NCBI GenBank assembly: GCA_032334235.1 | Contig: JAVSGI010000003.1 | Coordinates: 1,302,001 to 1,366,000, forward strand | Reading direction: 5' to 3' | Source: Paracoccaceae bacterium Fryx2 | GTDB lineage: Bacteria; Pseudomonadota; Alphaproteobacteria; Rhodobacterales; Rhodobacteraceae | Length of the DNA: 64,000 bases | Shown: piece after piece, positions 8,556-16,245 of the stretch | Numbering within the stretch: the stretch's first letter is position 1 | Layout of the letters: each line of letters starts with the position of its first letter | The notes under the pieces: model-generated | What the model was told of the DNA's origin: nothing | Seen by the model: the letters and a program-made list of their open reading frames with translations, nothing else | The model's database searches: none | Program-made: the position numbers and the translations under genes

Positions 8556-9029
8556 ATCAAACGGATCGCTGCCCTTTATGCAGTGGAAAAAGAGGCGCGC
8601 TACAAGCCTGCTGAAGAGCGCGTTGCCCTGCGGCTGGAAAAGGCAAAGCCGGTCTTCGACAATCTCGAAGTCTGGCTGCAGCTGCAATTGCCCAAGATCT
8701 CCGGCAAATCGTCGCTGGCCGAGGCTATCCGCTATGCGCTCGGTCGCATGCCCAAGGCCCGGGCCTATCTTGAAAACGGCCAGCTCGAGCTGGACAACAA
8801 CATCTGTGAGCGATCAATTCGGCCGGTGACTCTCGGCCGCAAAAACTATCTCTTCATGGGATCAAAGGGCGGCGGTGAAGCTGCGGCCATAGCCTACACG
8901 CTCATCGAAACCGCCCGCATGAACAAGGTAGATCCCGAAGCCTGGCTTCGCTGGGTTCTCGAGCGCGTTGCAGACCACAAGATGACCCGCCTCGAAGAAC
9001 TCATGCCATGGAACTGGGCTGCCGAATAA
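8556..9029 (+). pseudogene. IS66-family transposase (TnpC) C-terminal fragment
   Basis: The frame is open from the first base after the IS21 right end. It encodes the conserved C-terminal third of IS66 transposases ([39 protein letters not shown]). The upstream two thirds are missing, so IS21 insertion or a later deletion truncated it. The stop lies only 11 bases from the end of the IS110 gene, so the IS66 right end is also lost. It cannot be functional. Confidence 0.9.
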
Positions 9030-9040
9030 GTCAACACCAG

Positions 9041-9949
9041 TCAGACCGGACGGATACGTTCAATCAGCTTTCGCATGAGCGCCGTAATGGCGACTTTTGG
9101 TGGCTTTCCAGCTTTGATCATGGCTTGGTATTTGGCCTTGAGGTCGGGATTGTGTCTCATCGCCACCAGGGCGGGCATGTAGAGGGCGTTCCTCACTACT
9201 TTGCGCCCACCCTGAATGAATGATTTCCCACGCCATTGCCCAGATTGACGTGTCATAGGCGCTACTCCGGTCAAACTAGCCACCTGCTTTCGGTCCATAC
9301 TCCCGATTTCGGGCATCTCTATCAAAATGGTGGACGCACAGACCGCACCGATTCCTGGAATTGAGCGGAGAATTTTCATCGAGTGCGCCAGTGTGTCGTT
9401 GGAGTTTATCAGACGGTCAACCTCAGCATCAATTTCAGCGATTTGCTTTTCAACGTGAACCAAGCGTGCTTTACTTTGACGGCAAGTGATGGACAGTGTT
9501 TGGGTTTTCAAACGGCTCATGATGCGCGTTCGGTCTTTGACCAATCCTGAACGGAAAGTGCGTAACTCCTTCAGATCATGCTGTGTTTTTGTAGCCGGTT
9601 CATCTGGTGCTAATACAAAAGCATCCCCCATGACGGCCAACATTTTGGCATCAACGGCGTCGGTTTTTGCGCGCATGCCTTGTGCTTGCGCAAATCGGCG
9701 CGCCTGCAAAGGGTTCACTTTTACCAATGGCAAATGCACGCCCAAGGCGCGTTCAAGCCCGCTGTGGTAGGCGCCTGTTGCTTCATAAACAACGCGTATC
9801 ACAGCCGTCTGTGCGCAGAACTTGGCAAGTGCCCTAAATCCTGCGGGGCAATTGCTAAACGACATAATCTTCCCGTCGCTCAGCCGGTGAATGTCTAAAG
9901 TTGCTTTGGAAATGTCTATACCAATGGTATCATCCGTCATCTTCGTCAT
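9041..9949 (-). CDS. IS110-family (DEDD) recombinase/transposase, 302 aa
   Basis: An N-terminal RuvC-like DEDD domain carries IGIDISK, the acidic YEATGAYH and KTDAVDAKML. The C-terminal Transposase_20 domain contains a helix-hairpin-helix (RSIPGIGAVCA) and the serine region (MTRQSGQWRGKSF). IS110 enzymes are RNA-guided recombinases that use a bridge RNA from the element's non-coding end. The frame is intact. The 5' non-coding DNA (9950-10075) is strongly structured, as expected for a bridge RNA. Element ends were not resolved because IS110 members lack normal inverted repeats. Confidence 0.92.
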   Translation of the reverse strand: MTKMTDDTIGIDISKATLDIHRLSDGKIMSFSNCPAGFRALAKFCAQTAVIRVVYEATGAYHSGLERALGVHLPLVKVNPLQARRFAQAQGMRAKTDAVDAKMLAVMGDAFVLAPDEPATKTQHDLKELRTFRSGLVKDRTRIMSRLKTQTLSITCRQSKARLVHVEKQIAEIDAEVDRLINSNDTLAHSMKILRSIPGIGAVCASTILIEMPEIGSMDRKQVASLTGVAPMTRQSGQWRGKSFIQGGRKVVRNALYMPALVAMRHNPDLKAKYQAMIKAGKPPKVAITALMRKLIERIRPV

Positions 9950-10075
9950 ATCCTATGCTTGTCCTAGAGGGCTTTGCGCCGCTCTGTATCCGTTCAGGCC
10001 TTTGGCGAAGGTGGTGGTTGATCTTACTCTCGAACGGTCCTCAAAGACCAAGCGTCTTACGATCCAACCACCACC
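9950..10075 (-). ncRNA. Candidate IS110 bridge RNA region
   Basis: The region directly upstream of the IS110 gene contains a long stem: GGTGGTGGTTGATC at 10010-10023 pairs with GATCCAACCACCACC at 10061-10075, with one bulge. The roughly 37-base loop holds an inner hairpin (GGTC/GACC around 10036-10050). Size and position 5' of the recombinase match the bridge-RNA-encoding left end of IS110-group elements. No transcription evidence is available here, and the target and donor loops could not be assigned. Confidence 0.45.
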
Positions 10076-10107
10076 ACAGATCAGCATTCTAGAATGCTGA
10101 TCTGTGG
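10074..10107. repeat. Perfect 34-bp palindrome
   Basis: CCACAGATCAGCATTCT (10074-10090) is followed immediately by its exact reverse complement (10091-10107), centred on TCTAGA. It abuts the presumed IS110 left end. It could be the insertion target (IS110 members often use palindromes), an element-encoded hairpin, or the terminator of a lost gene. Confidence 0.8.
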
Positions 10108-10433
10108 CTCTTGTTTCGCACAAAAGCTGGGATCTTCATAAGACAAGCATCCACGCAGGCAAGGTGCCGATCACCAGGACCGGCGACTGGAGCGACGTCA
10201 CCGTTGTGGATGCCGACGGCAACCGCATCCCCTGGACCGAGGTCTCGCACATCAACGATGACGAAATGCGCGACCTGATGCGAGATGTTGTTAACCGCCT
10301 CTACACGTTTCACCTCTGCGCCGATGAGCCGGGGCTGCAGGCCGAGATCGAACGGTGGATGGCCGTCGCCAGCAAATGGGACGCGCCGGAAATCGATCCT
10401 CGGATGATCGGTGGCATGGTCGAGCAGCGCTGA
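10104..10433 (+). CDS. Conserved-looking hypothetical protein, probably 5'-truncated
   Basis: This protein-like frame of up to 109 residues is acidic and soluble, with DGNRIPWTEVSHINDDEMRD in the middle and a final helix. The only start codon near the beginning (GTG 10104) lies inside the palindrome and has no ribosome site, so the true N-terminus was probably replaced when IS110 arrived. I do not recognise the family. It may belong to the same phage-like block as the RecD-like gene, now displaced by insertion sequences. Confidence 0.45.
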   Translation: MALVSHKSWDLHKTSIHAGKVPITRTGDWSDVTVVDADGNRIPWTEVSHINDDEMRDLMRDVVNRLYTFHLCADEPGLQAEIERWMAVASKWDAPEIDPRMIGGMVEQR

Positions 10434-10583
10434 AACACTCAGGCTCGGGCTTTAACCTCGCGGGTAATCCAAAGGATCTCTACTTCGGGTCTGTGTCTAT
10501 GGTCGGTCATAGTGCCGGATCTATGCTGATATCGTCAGCTCAGAAAGACGGCCCTCGGCGTGGGCTTGCCACCAAACTGACCT
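10434..10583. other. Non-coding junction DNA
   Basis: I see no gene or clear signal here. The stretch joins a truncated hypothetical gene to insertion-sequence remnants and is probably residual element DNA. Confidence 0.3.
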
Positions 10584-10613
10584 TGGGAATCTTATGTCAG
10601 GTGGGGAGCACTG
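10584..10613. repeat. Solo IS630-type terminus (ghost end)
   Basis: TGGGAATCTTATGTCAGG then TGGGGAGCACT closely resembles the reverse complement of the left end of the IS630 element at 16246 (GGGAATCCTGTGTCAGG then TGGGGAACAC). No transposase accompanies it. This looks like the decayed end of a related, older IS630 copy. Confidence 0.5.
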
Positions 10614-10635
10614 GTATAACGGCGAGCATCTGCAC

Positions 10636-10770
10636 AGCGCCATCCGCTTCGTCCCACCCAACAGCCTGCTCCGGTTAGCGGGGCTGAACTGGCCCGTACC
10701 GAACTTCTCTACCCTGTGCCGCAGGCAAAAGACCTTGGCAGTTCAGATCCCCTATCCTACGCTGGGACAC
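10636..10770 (+). pseudogene. IS5-family (IS903-like) transposase fragment
   Basis: One frame reads LAGLNWPVPNFSTLCRRQKT, matching LIDLDWAVPNFSTLSRRQKT of the intact IS903-group transposase at 50824-51756. Both sides degenerate at once. It is a short internal fragment of an old insertion sequence and encodes nothing functional. Confidence 0.65.
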
Positions 10771-10847
10771 GTGTCGTGTGCTTCGATAACAAAGAGGGAG
10801 ATGCACGCAAGCAATCCGTTGCAGAGGGTCGGCTCGCGTTCATGGAT

Positions 10848-12370
10848 TCATGGACGCTCCGTTGTTTGACGCCACATCGCCCGTAGCGCCGCACCAAAAT
10901 CCGCAGCATAACGATCTGCGTCCCAGCCCGGGCGGGTCAGTAGCCGGGCGCGCAGCCCGCGTTTAAGGTTAAGAAGCGCTGGCCTATCCTGGCCAAGCTC
11001 CACCGCTTTGGCGACATAGGCGGTGTCATCCTTGGCGACCCAATCGGGCAGACCCGCCGCGGTCATGAAGCTTGCGCCCATGCGGGAGACGAACTGACCG
11101 CCCTCCATAGTCAGGACTGGCACCCCCATCCAGAGCGCCTGGAGCGTGGTAGTGCCGCCGCAATAGGGGAAGGGATCGAGGGCGATGTCGATCTCACCAT
11201 AGGCCTGCATCATCACGTCAAGCGCGACAGGGCCACGGAAGGTCAGGCGCTCTGGCGCGATGCCCTCCTCGCTGAAGAGGCGGCGGAACCGGGCGACGGC
11301 AGCCGCATCCTTGAAGCTTGGCGCGCGCAGGAGGAGCTGGGAGTCAGGCCCGGCTTTGAGCACATCAGCCCAGAGGCGGATCGTGCGCGGGGTCAGTTTT
11401 GGAGTGTTGTTGAAGGAGCCAAAGGTCAGTGGGCGGCCACGTGTCAGCCCCACGAAATCCGGCAGGGGATAGTCCACCTCTGGCGCGAAGCAGAACACCG
11501 TGTTTGGAAGGCGCATCACGTGTTCGCTGCACAAATGATCAGCTTCGGGGGGCGTCACCAGCGGATCACCGATCAGCCAGTCGATGTTCGGCACGCCGGT
11601 GGAGCCGGGATAGCCGAGGAAACTGGCTTGGAGGGGCGCCATGCGCCGGGCAAAGGCGCGCATGGTGCCGCCTGCGGTATGGCCTGCCAGATCGATCAGG
11701 ATGTCGATCCGGTCTGCTGCGACTGCTTCGGCAAGCTGGGCTGTGGTCACGTCGCGCCAGACACCCACGCGGCTACGGGCAAGCCTGGTCTGATCGTCCA
11801 CCGCGGAGCCGGTGTTGTAGATAGTCAGTGGCAGGCCCGCGTGATCCCATCGCGCCAGAAGCGGTTGGAGGAAGATGTTTACCGGGTGCTGATGGTGCAG
11901 ATCGCCACTGACCATGCCGATTCGAAGCGGGCGGTTCGGGTCTGGATCGGCCCGAAAGCTCTCCTGCGACCGCGCCTCATTTCCCCATTCCGCGAACAGG
12001 GCGCGGTGACGGTGGGCCACCTCTTGCGGGGTCGCGCTATCGGCGTAGAGCAGGCTCATCGCGGCGTTCGGCGCGAAACTGTCCTGTCCGTTCGCCACCA
12101 GGCCTTCATACAGGGCGAGAGCCGTATCCGCGTCCCCAAGCCGGTTGGCGATCGAGGCGCGCAGGGCCGCGCTGGCGGTCGGCGGCACAGATCCGGAGGC
12201 TTCGGCTCTGTTGAGTGAAATCAGGGCTTGCTCCAGCAACCAGGCCTTCACCTGCATGTCGGCCAGATCGAGATGGGCCTGGGCGTTATCGGGGAACAGC
12301 TTGGTCCAGCGTTCAAGGATCGCCACCGCCTCGGCCCAGAAATTGAACCGGTAGGCGAGCTGCGCCAGCT
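10848..12370 (-). pseudogene. TPR/O-GlcNAc-transferase-like glycosyltransferase, 5'-truncated by IS21
   Basis: The open frame enters directly from the IS21 junction at 12370 and runs to a stop at 10848, about 506 residues. TPR-like helices (about 10-110) precede a GT41 catalytic region (GMVSGDLHHQHPV, DLAGHTAGGT, FGSFNNTPKLTP, YCGGTTTLQALWMG). SPINDLY/OGT-like proteins transfer sugars to protein hydroxyls; bacterial forms are often linked to flagellin or surface glycosylation. The N-terminal TPR array and start codon are missing, so expression would depend on the ATG near 12326. Most likely a broken gene. Confidence 0.82.
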
Positions 12371-12486
12371 TGCGGATTTCGCGGAGAATGGGCGCTGATT
12401 TCGCGCGATCGTGGGCACGCGTTTCGCGCCATTCTGGGCAGTCATTTCACGGGATCGTGGGCAGGCTGGCCGACGCTTTCATGGAG

Positions 12487-13248
12487 TCAGGCTTGAACGA
12501 TTTGGTCAAGCTTTTTTGTGACGGCGGAGCGCCTGCGCAGGCTTTCACCTGAGAGGGTGAGGCGGTGTGCGTTGTGAACGAGGCGGTCGAGGATGGCATC
12601 TGCGAGCGTTGGGTCGCCGATGGCTTCGTGCCACTGGTCAACGGGGAGTTGGCTTGTGACGATGGTGGAAGCGCGGCCGTGGCGGTCTTCGAGGATTTCC
12701 AGCAGGTCACGGCGCTCCGGGGCGGTGAGGACGGCGAGGCCCCAATCGTCAATGATCAGCACATCCATGCGGGCGATGGTTTTGAGGATGCGTTCATGGC
12801 GGCCATCGCCACGGGCCAGAGCAAGGGCCTCGAACATGCGCGGCGCACGTTGATAGAGGACGGGCCGCCCATCCCGGCACGCCTTGTGGCCAAGGGCGCA
12901 GGCGATCCAGCTTTTGCCCAAACCGGTCGGCCCGGTTATCAGCAGGTTCTCGTGCCGGGCGATCCAGCCGCCATCGGCAAGATGCGCCATGACACTGCGG
13001 TCAAGACCACGTGGGCTGCGCAGGTCCAGATCCTCGACGCTGGCATCTTGGCGCAGAGCCGCAAACTTGAGCCGGGAGGCCAGTTTCTTGGTGTCGCGCT
13101 CTGCAGCCTCGCGGTCGACCAGCAGGCCGAGACGCTCTTCGAACGAGAGGGCGTCGAAGGCGGTTGACCTGCGTTGTTCTTCGAGCGCCGATGCAATGCC
13201 GGTCAGGCCGAGCGCCAACAGTCGGTCGTGGGTGGGATGGGTCAGCAT
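12487..13248 (-). CDS. istB: IstB, IS21-family transposition ATPase (copy 2)
   Basis: The protein is identical to the IstB at 6094-6855, including Walker A GPTGLGKS and Walker B LIIDDWG. It is intact and starts 12 bases after the istA stop. Both copies could supply the helper ATPase for either element. Confidence 0.95.
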   Translation of the reverse strand: MLTHPTHDRLLALGLTGIASALEEQRRSTAFDALSFEERLGLLVDREAAERDTKKLASRLKFAALRQDASVEDLDLRSPRGLDRSVMAHLADGGWIARHENLLITGPTGLGKSWIACALGHKACRDGRPVLYQRAPRMFEALALARGDGRHERILKTIARMDVLIIDDWGLAVLTAPERRDLLEILEDRHGRASTIVTSQLPVDQWHEAIGDPTLADAILDRLVHNAHRLTLSGESLRRRSAVTKKLDQIVQA

Positions 13249-13260
13249 TTTAGTCCTTTC

Positions 13261-14799
13261 TCAATGGTAATAGCTGCCGCCACGAATGTTGGCGTGCTGG
13301 AGGGGGGCGACCTCTTCGGAGCCTTCCAGGAAGGCGCGATCGAGGCCGGTCTTGAGGATCGAACGAATGGAGGTGACGGTGCGGGCCCGGATGGTCACAC
13401 CCCGCTGGCAGGCCGCATCAACGCGCTCCGGCCCATAGGTTTTGACCAAGGCCAGCACACCCAGGCAGGTGCGGAACCCCTGTTCAGGATGGGGGCGGTC
13501 AGCCATCACCATCTCGCAAAAGGCGGCGACGGCGGGGCCGGTCTTGGTTGCCTGCGCCAGCATTCTGGCCGGGGTCCATTCGGCAAAGCGACGATGGGCC
13601 GATGGCATATGGTCGGCCACGGTGACATGGCTGCGCCGCCCCGGGGTGCGCACGTGGCTCGCAACCCTCTGACCACGATGGAATATCTCGACCGTCTGGC
13701 CGCTTGTGCGAACATCGACCTCTTGTTTGATCAGCGCGAAGGGCACGGAATACCATGAGCTGTCGACCTCAACGTGATAGTCGGGTGCCACGCGGGCGCG
13801 CTTCCAGCGGGCGAAGACATAAGGTTCGGGCGGTAGGGGCTGAAGATTGGGCCGATCCAAAGTGGCAAACAGATCGGCGCGGCTGGCGCCATAGCCGCGC
13901 ATCACGCGCATGTTCAACTCGTCCAGCAGCCGCCGGATCGCCACGTTCAACTCGGCCAATGAGAAGAACCGGTGGTTCCGCAGCCGCGCCAGAATCCAGC
14001 GTTGTGCCACTTGGACAGCCACTTCCACCTTCGCCTTGTCCCGGGGTTTGCGCGGCCGGGCGGGCAGAACGGCGGTGCCATAATGCGCCGCCATCTCGGC
14101 ATAGGTCCGGTTCAGCCCCGGATCAAACCGGTCTGCCTTGATCACGGCGGACTTCAGATTGTCCGGAACCACCGCCTTTGGCACGCCGCCCAGAAAGGCG
14201 AACATCCGGATATGCGCGAGGATCCAATCTTCCAACCCCTCCGATGCCACCGCCTCGGCATAGGTGTGATTCGATGCCCCCATTGCCGCCACGAACAGCT
14301 TCATGGCCCGCGCTTCGCCGGTCGTGGGGTCGATCACGTCGATGGTGTCGCCGGCAAAGTCGACGAACACCTTCTCGCCGCCCACATGTGTCTGGCGCAT
14401 CGTCGGGCGCACCCGACCCTTCCAAGCCTCGTAATGCGTGCAAAACCAAGTATAGGCAAAACCCCCGGGGTGCGCGGCACGGTATTCTTCCCAGAGCAGC
14501 ATCCGCGTCACCCCAGGGCGGCGCAACTCGCGGTCAATCTCCGCCCAGTCGGGCACAAGCCGCTCCGCGTCCGGCACCGTGGGCGGGGCTGGAAACAAAA
14601 GAAGTTCAAGGCTGTCGTCATCGATCCCCTCCGGCAAGGGCCACGTGAGCCCGGCATGACGCGCCCGTTGGGTGTAGCTTCCGACGCTCCCCTTGCTCAG
14701 ACCGAGGGAAGCGGCAATGGACCGCTCGCTCAGGCCTTGCCCAAGCTTCAATCGCAAAACATCTCGTATCCGGCGCATGTTCAATCGTCCTGTCGGCAT
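13261..14799 (-). CDS. istA: IstA, IS21-family DDE transposase (copy 2)
   Basis: The protein is identical to the copy at 6868-8406. It has an N-terminal HTH and a DDE core with VFVDFAGD. The only base change noted (14362) falls in the Val codon of that motif and is silent. Intact and probably functional. Confidence 0.95.
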   Translation of the reverse strand: MPTGRLNMRRIRDVLRLKLGQGLSERSIAASLGLSKGSVGSYTQRARHAGLTWPLPEGIDDDSLELLLFPAPPTVPDAERLVPDWAEIDRELRRPGVTRMLLWEEYRAAHPGGFAYTWFCTHYEAWKGRVRPTMRQTHVGGEKVFVDFAGDTIDVIDPTTGEARAMKLFVAAMGASNHTYAEAVASEGLEDWILAHIRMFAFLGGVPKAVVPDNLKSAVIKADRFDPGLNRTYAEMAAHYGTAVLPARPRKPRDKAKVEVAVQVAQRWILARLRNHRFFSLAELNVAIRRLLDELNMRVMRGYGASRADLFATLDRPNLQPLPPEPYVFARWKRARVAPDYHVEVDSSWYSVPFALIKQEVDVRTSGQTVEIFHRGQRVASHVRTPGRRSHVTVADHMPSAHRRFAEWTPARMLAQATKTGPAVAAFCEMVMADRPHPEQGFRTCLGVLALVKTYGPERVDAACQRGVTIRARTVTSIRSILKTGLDRAFLEGSEEVAPLQHANIRGGSYYH

Positions 14800-14932
14800 C
14801 AAGCCACCCCTTCATTCCTGAAGGCGCAACTATCCTCAATTTGCCGACCAGACCTGCCCGCGATCCCGCGAAATCAGTGCCCAGCTTCACGCGAAATGAC
14901 TGCCCATGATCCCGTGAAATCGATGCCCACCA

Positions 14933-15160
14933 TCAAGCGAAACACGCAGTGATGTGGGCGGAATGGCCGAGGCCGGTGACTGCGTAGATCATGGTGCGGC
15001 CGTCGCCGATCGCCGCGCCAAAGGCCTGCGCCTCGGGCAGGGTCGCGAATTGCTCCCGCGTGCGGGTGGCGGGCGTGCGGCCCCGGGCGGCGACAAAGTG
15101 TGCGGCGTTCTTCAGGCAGAATTCTTCGTGGTTTGTCAGGGGCTTGGTGGCGGCCTTCAT
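14933..15160 (-). pseudogene. Small phage/plasmid protein, last residues replaced by IS21
   Basis: The ATG at 15160 has GGAGA eight bases upstream. The product closely resembles the intact 73-residue protein at 53366-53587 (shared TKPLTNHEEFCLKNAAHFVA, FATLPEAQA and IGDGRTMIYAVT). IS21 enters after HIT, so the final Asn-Ala is replaced by four residues read from the element. The body is intact, so the protein could still be made. Function unknown; a gene of plasmid- or phage-like blocks. Confidence 0.6.
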
Positions 15161-15235
15161 GGCAGTCTCCGTTGCGTTGCGATGGGTGCAGACAGCCGCT
15201 GAGACCAAAAGAGAGCAACTCCTAAGTCACTGACT
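14949..15235. repeat. Diverged direct repeat of 53384-53668
   Basis: About 290 bases, including a small gene, its ribosome site and the upstream stretch ending in TAAGTCACTGA, recur at 53384-53668 in the same orientation. By eye, roughly nine bases in ten agree. Similarity stops abruptly at about 15235. The copies are about 38 kb apart. Confidence 0.75.
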
Positions 15236-15307
15236 AAATGATATTTATTGTGATACTAACGCGGCGAAATCGCTGGAAGCCTATTGCCCGCCCACCAATC
15301 GGGGCGG

Positions 15308-15336
15308 TTGACGCGAGTGCTACTTGGTATTACTTT
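15308..15336 (+). promoter_or_regulatory. Possible promoter of the parDE operon
   Basis: TTGACG at 15308-15313 and a weak TACTTT at 15331-15336 are 17 bases apart, about 20 bases before the antitoxin start. ParD-type antitoxins normally bind and repress this region. No clear operator palindrome was recognised. Confidence 0.35.
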
Positions 15337-15356
15337 ACGTCAAAAGGAGTGCCCTT

Positions 15357-15632
15357 ATGACGGTGAAATCCTCGATCTCGCTGACCGACGAACAGCACAG
15401 TTTCGTCAAGGAACTGGTCGAAGCCGGGCGCTATTCGAGTGTGAGCGCGGTGCTGCAACAGGGGATCGACCTGCTGCGGCAACGCATGCAAGATGACGAT
15501 TTGCACCGGACAGCGCTGAAAGCGCTGCTGGACCAGCGCAGCGCCGGGGCGTTTGTCAGCGGCGCCCAGATGGACAAGACCATCGCGCGCATGATCGCTG
15601 AGAAACGCCGCGCACATGCGGTTCAGAATTGA
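15357..15632 (+). CDS. parD: ParD-like ribbon-helix-helix antitoxin, 91 aa
   Basis: The N-terminal ribbon-helix-helix (SSISLTDEQHSFVKELVEAG, then YSSVSAVLQQGIDLLRQR) is typical of ParD/CopG antitoxins. The C-terminal half would wrap the toxin. The ATG at 15357 is preferred over the upstream frame (15324) because AAAAGGAG lies about seven bases before it. It overlaps the toxin gene by 17 bases, the usual antitoxin-first coupled order. It likely autoregulates the operon and stabilises the mobile region. Confidence 0.88.
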   Translation: MTVKSSISLTDEQHSFVKELVEAGRYSSVSAVLQQGIDLLRQRMQDDDLHRTALKALLDQRSAGAFVSGAQMDKTIARMIAEKRRAHAVQN

Positions 15633-15963
15633 GTTTTCGGCGGAAGCCGAGCGTGATTTTGCCCTGATCTTCGACCACCTCTTTGAAAGCTACCGAGGCT
15701 TCGGCGAAAGCATTGAAGCGTCACTGGATCATTGCGAGGCCCGCATCCACGAGATCCGGCAGGAAGCCGACCGGCTGTGTGCGGCGCCATTTCGTGGTGA
15801 GCGTCACGATGATCTGCTGCCGGGTCTGCGACATCTAACGATCGATCGGGCGATCTACTGGTTCGAAGTGAACGAAGCGGAACAGCGGGTCCGCATATTG
15901 GCGATCTTTTTCGGCGGCCAGGATCATGTCCGCCATATGCTTACGCGGCTTCTTACGCCCTGA
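15616..15963 (+). CDS. parE: ParE/RelE-superfamily toxin, 115 aa
   Basis: The compact RelE/ParE fold begins with FRIEFSAEAERDFALIFDHL and ends with an RVRILAIFFGGQDH strand, as in ParE toxins. ParE members poison gyrase, whereas RelE members cut mRNA; sequence alone does not settle which applies, though pairing with ParD favours ParE. A slightly long C-terminal tail follows the conserved strand. It is translated from an ATG inside the antitoxin gene. Confidence 0.85.
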   Translation: MRFRIEFSAEAERDFALIFDHLFESYRGFGESIEASLDHCEARIHEIRQEADRLCAAPFRGERHDDLLPGLRHLTIDRAIYWFEVNEAEQRVRILAIFFGGQDHVRHMLTRLLTP

Positions 15964-16189
15964 AACGCGCAGCCCTTTGCTCGGCGTCGCTGGGTCAAGC
16001 GGCGTCTTTTCAAGAGTATTCTCAAGGCAGTCAGGGACAGCATGGGACGTTCACGTCGCGCCGGTGCGGCGCATCGCCACCCTGCAGGACGTCACGATCG
16101 ATGCCGCCCTGAATTTCCAAGTGGATGTCCAGACCGATCCGACCAAGGGGCGCGGCGCCTGCACGCCCCCAGGATGAGCACTAAAACAG
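15964..16189. other. Gene-poor segment with a possible coding remnant
   Basis: One plus frame (about 16040-16177) reads VRRIATLQDVTIDAALNFQV and looks protein-like, but it has no start or ribosome site. It may be the end of a lost gene. Otherwise nothing is recognised. Confidence 0.25.
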
Positions 16190-16215
16190 AGGCGGGACCG
16201 GCGCTGGGCCCGCCT
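16190..16215. terminator. Hairpin, probably the original terminator of the Hhe-like gene
   Basis: AGGCGGG (16190-16196) pairs with CCCGCCT (16209-16215) around a G+C-rich loop. Before the IS630 insertions it would have lain about 30 bases beyond the stop of the leftward gene ending at 18587. It is now separated from that gene by both IS630 copies. Confidence 0.45.
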
Positions 16216-16245
16216 CCAAGCCGGTAGGCAGGCAGCGGGAGACTA

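Larger units (their letters stand above)
12371..14948 (-). mobile_element. IS21-family element, copy 2 (2578 bp)
   Basis: This copy has the same length and orientation as copy 1 at 5978-8555; I noticed only one differing base (14362 G versus 7969 A). Its left end cuts the O-GlcNAc-transferase-like gene and its right end cuts a small paralogous gene. The flanks (gccagct and gtgatgt) do not match each other or those of copy 1. The two copies lie in direct orientation 6393 bases apart. Confidence 0.93.

Noticed and set aside
7579-8829. Plus-strand 416-codon frame across IS21 copy 1 and the IS66 fragment
   Set aside because: Antisense of istA; it extends only because the junction happens to stay open.
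5978-14948. The two IS21 copies as a composite transposon carrying cargo
   Set aside because: No target duplication at the outer ends, and the interior is only IS debris and broken genes; recombination-prone, but not a supported transposon.
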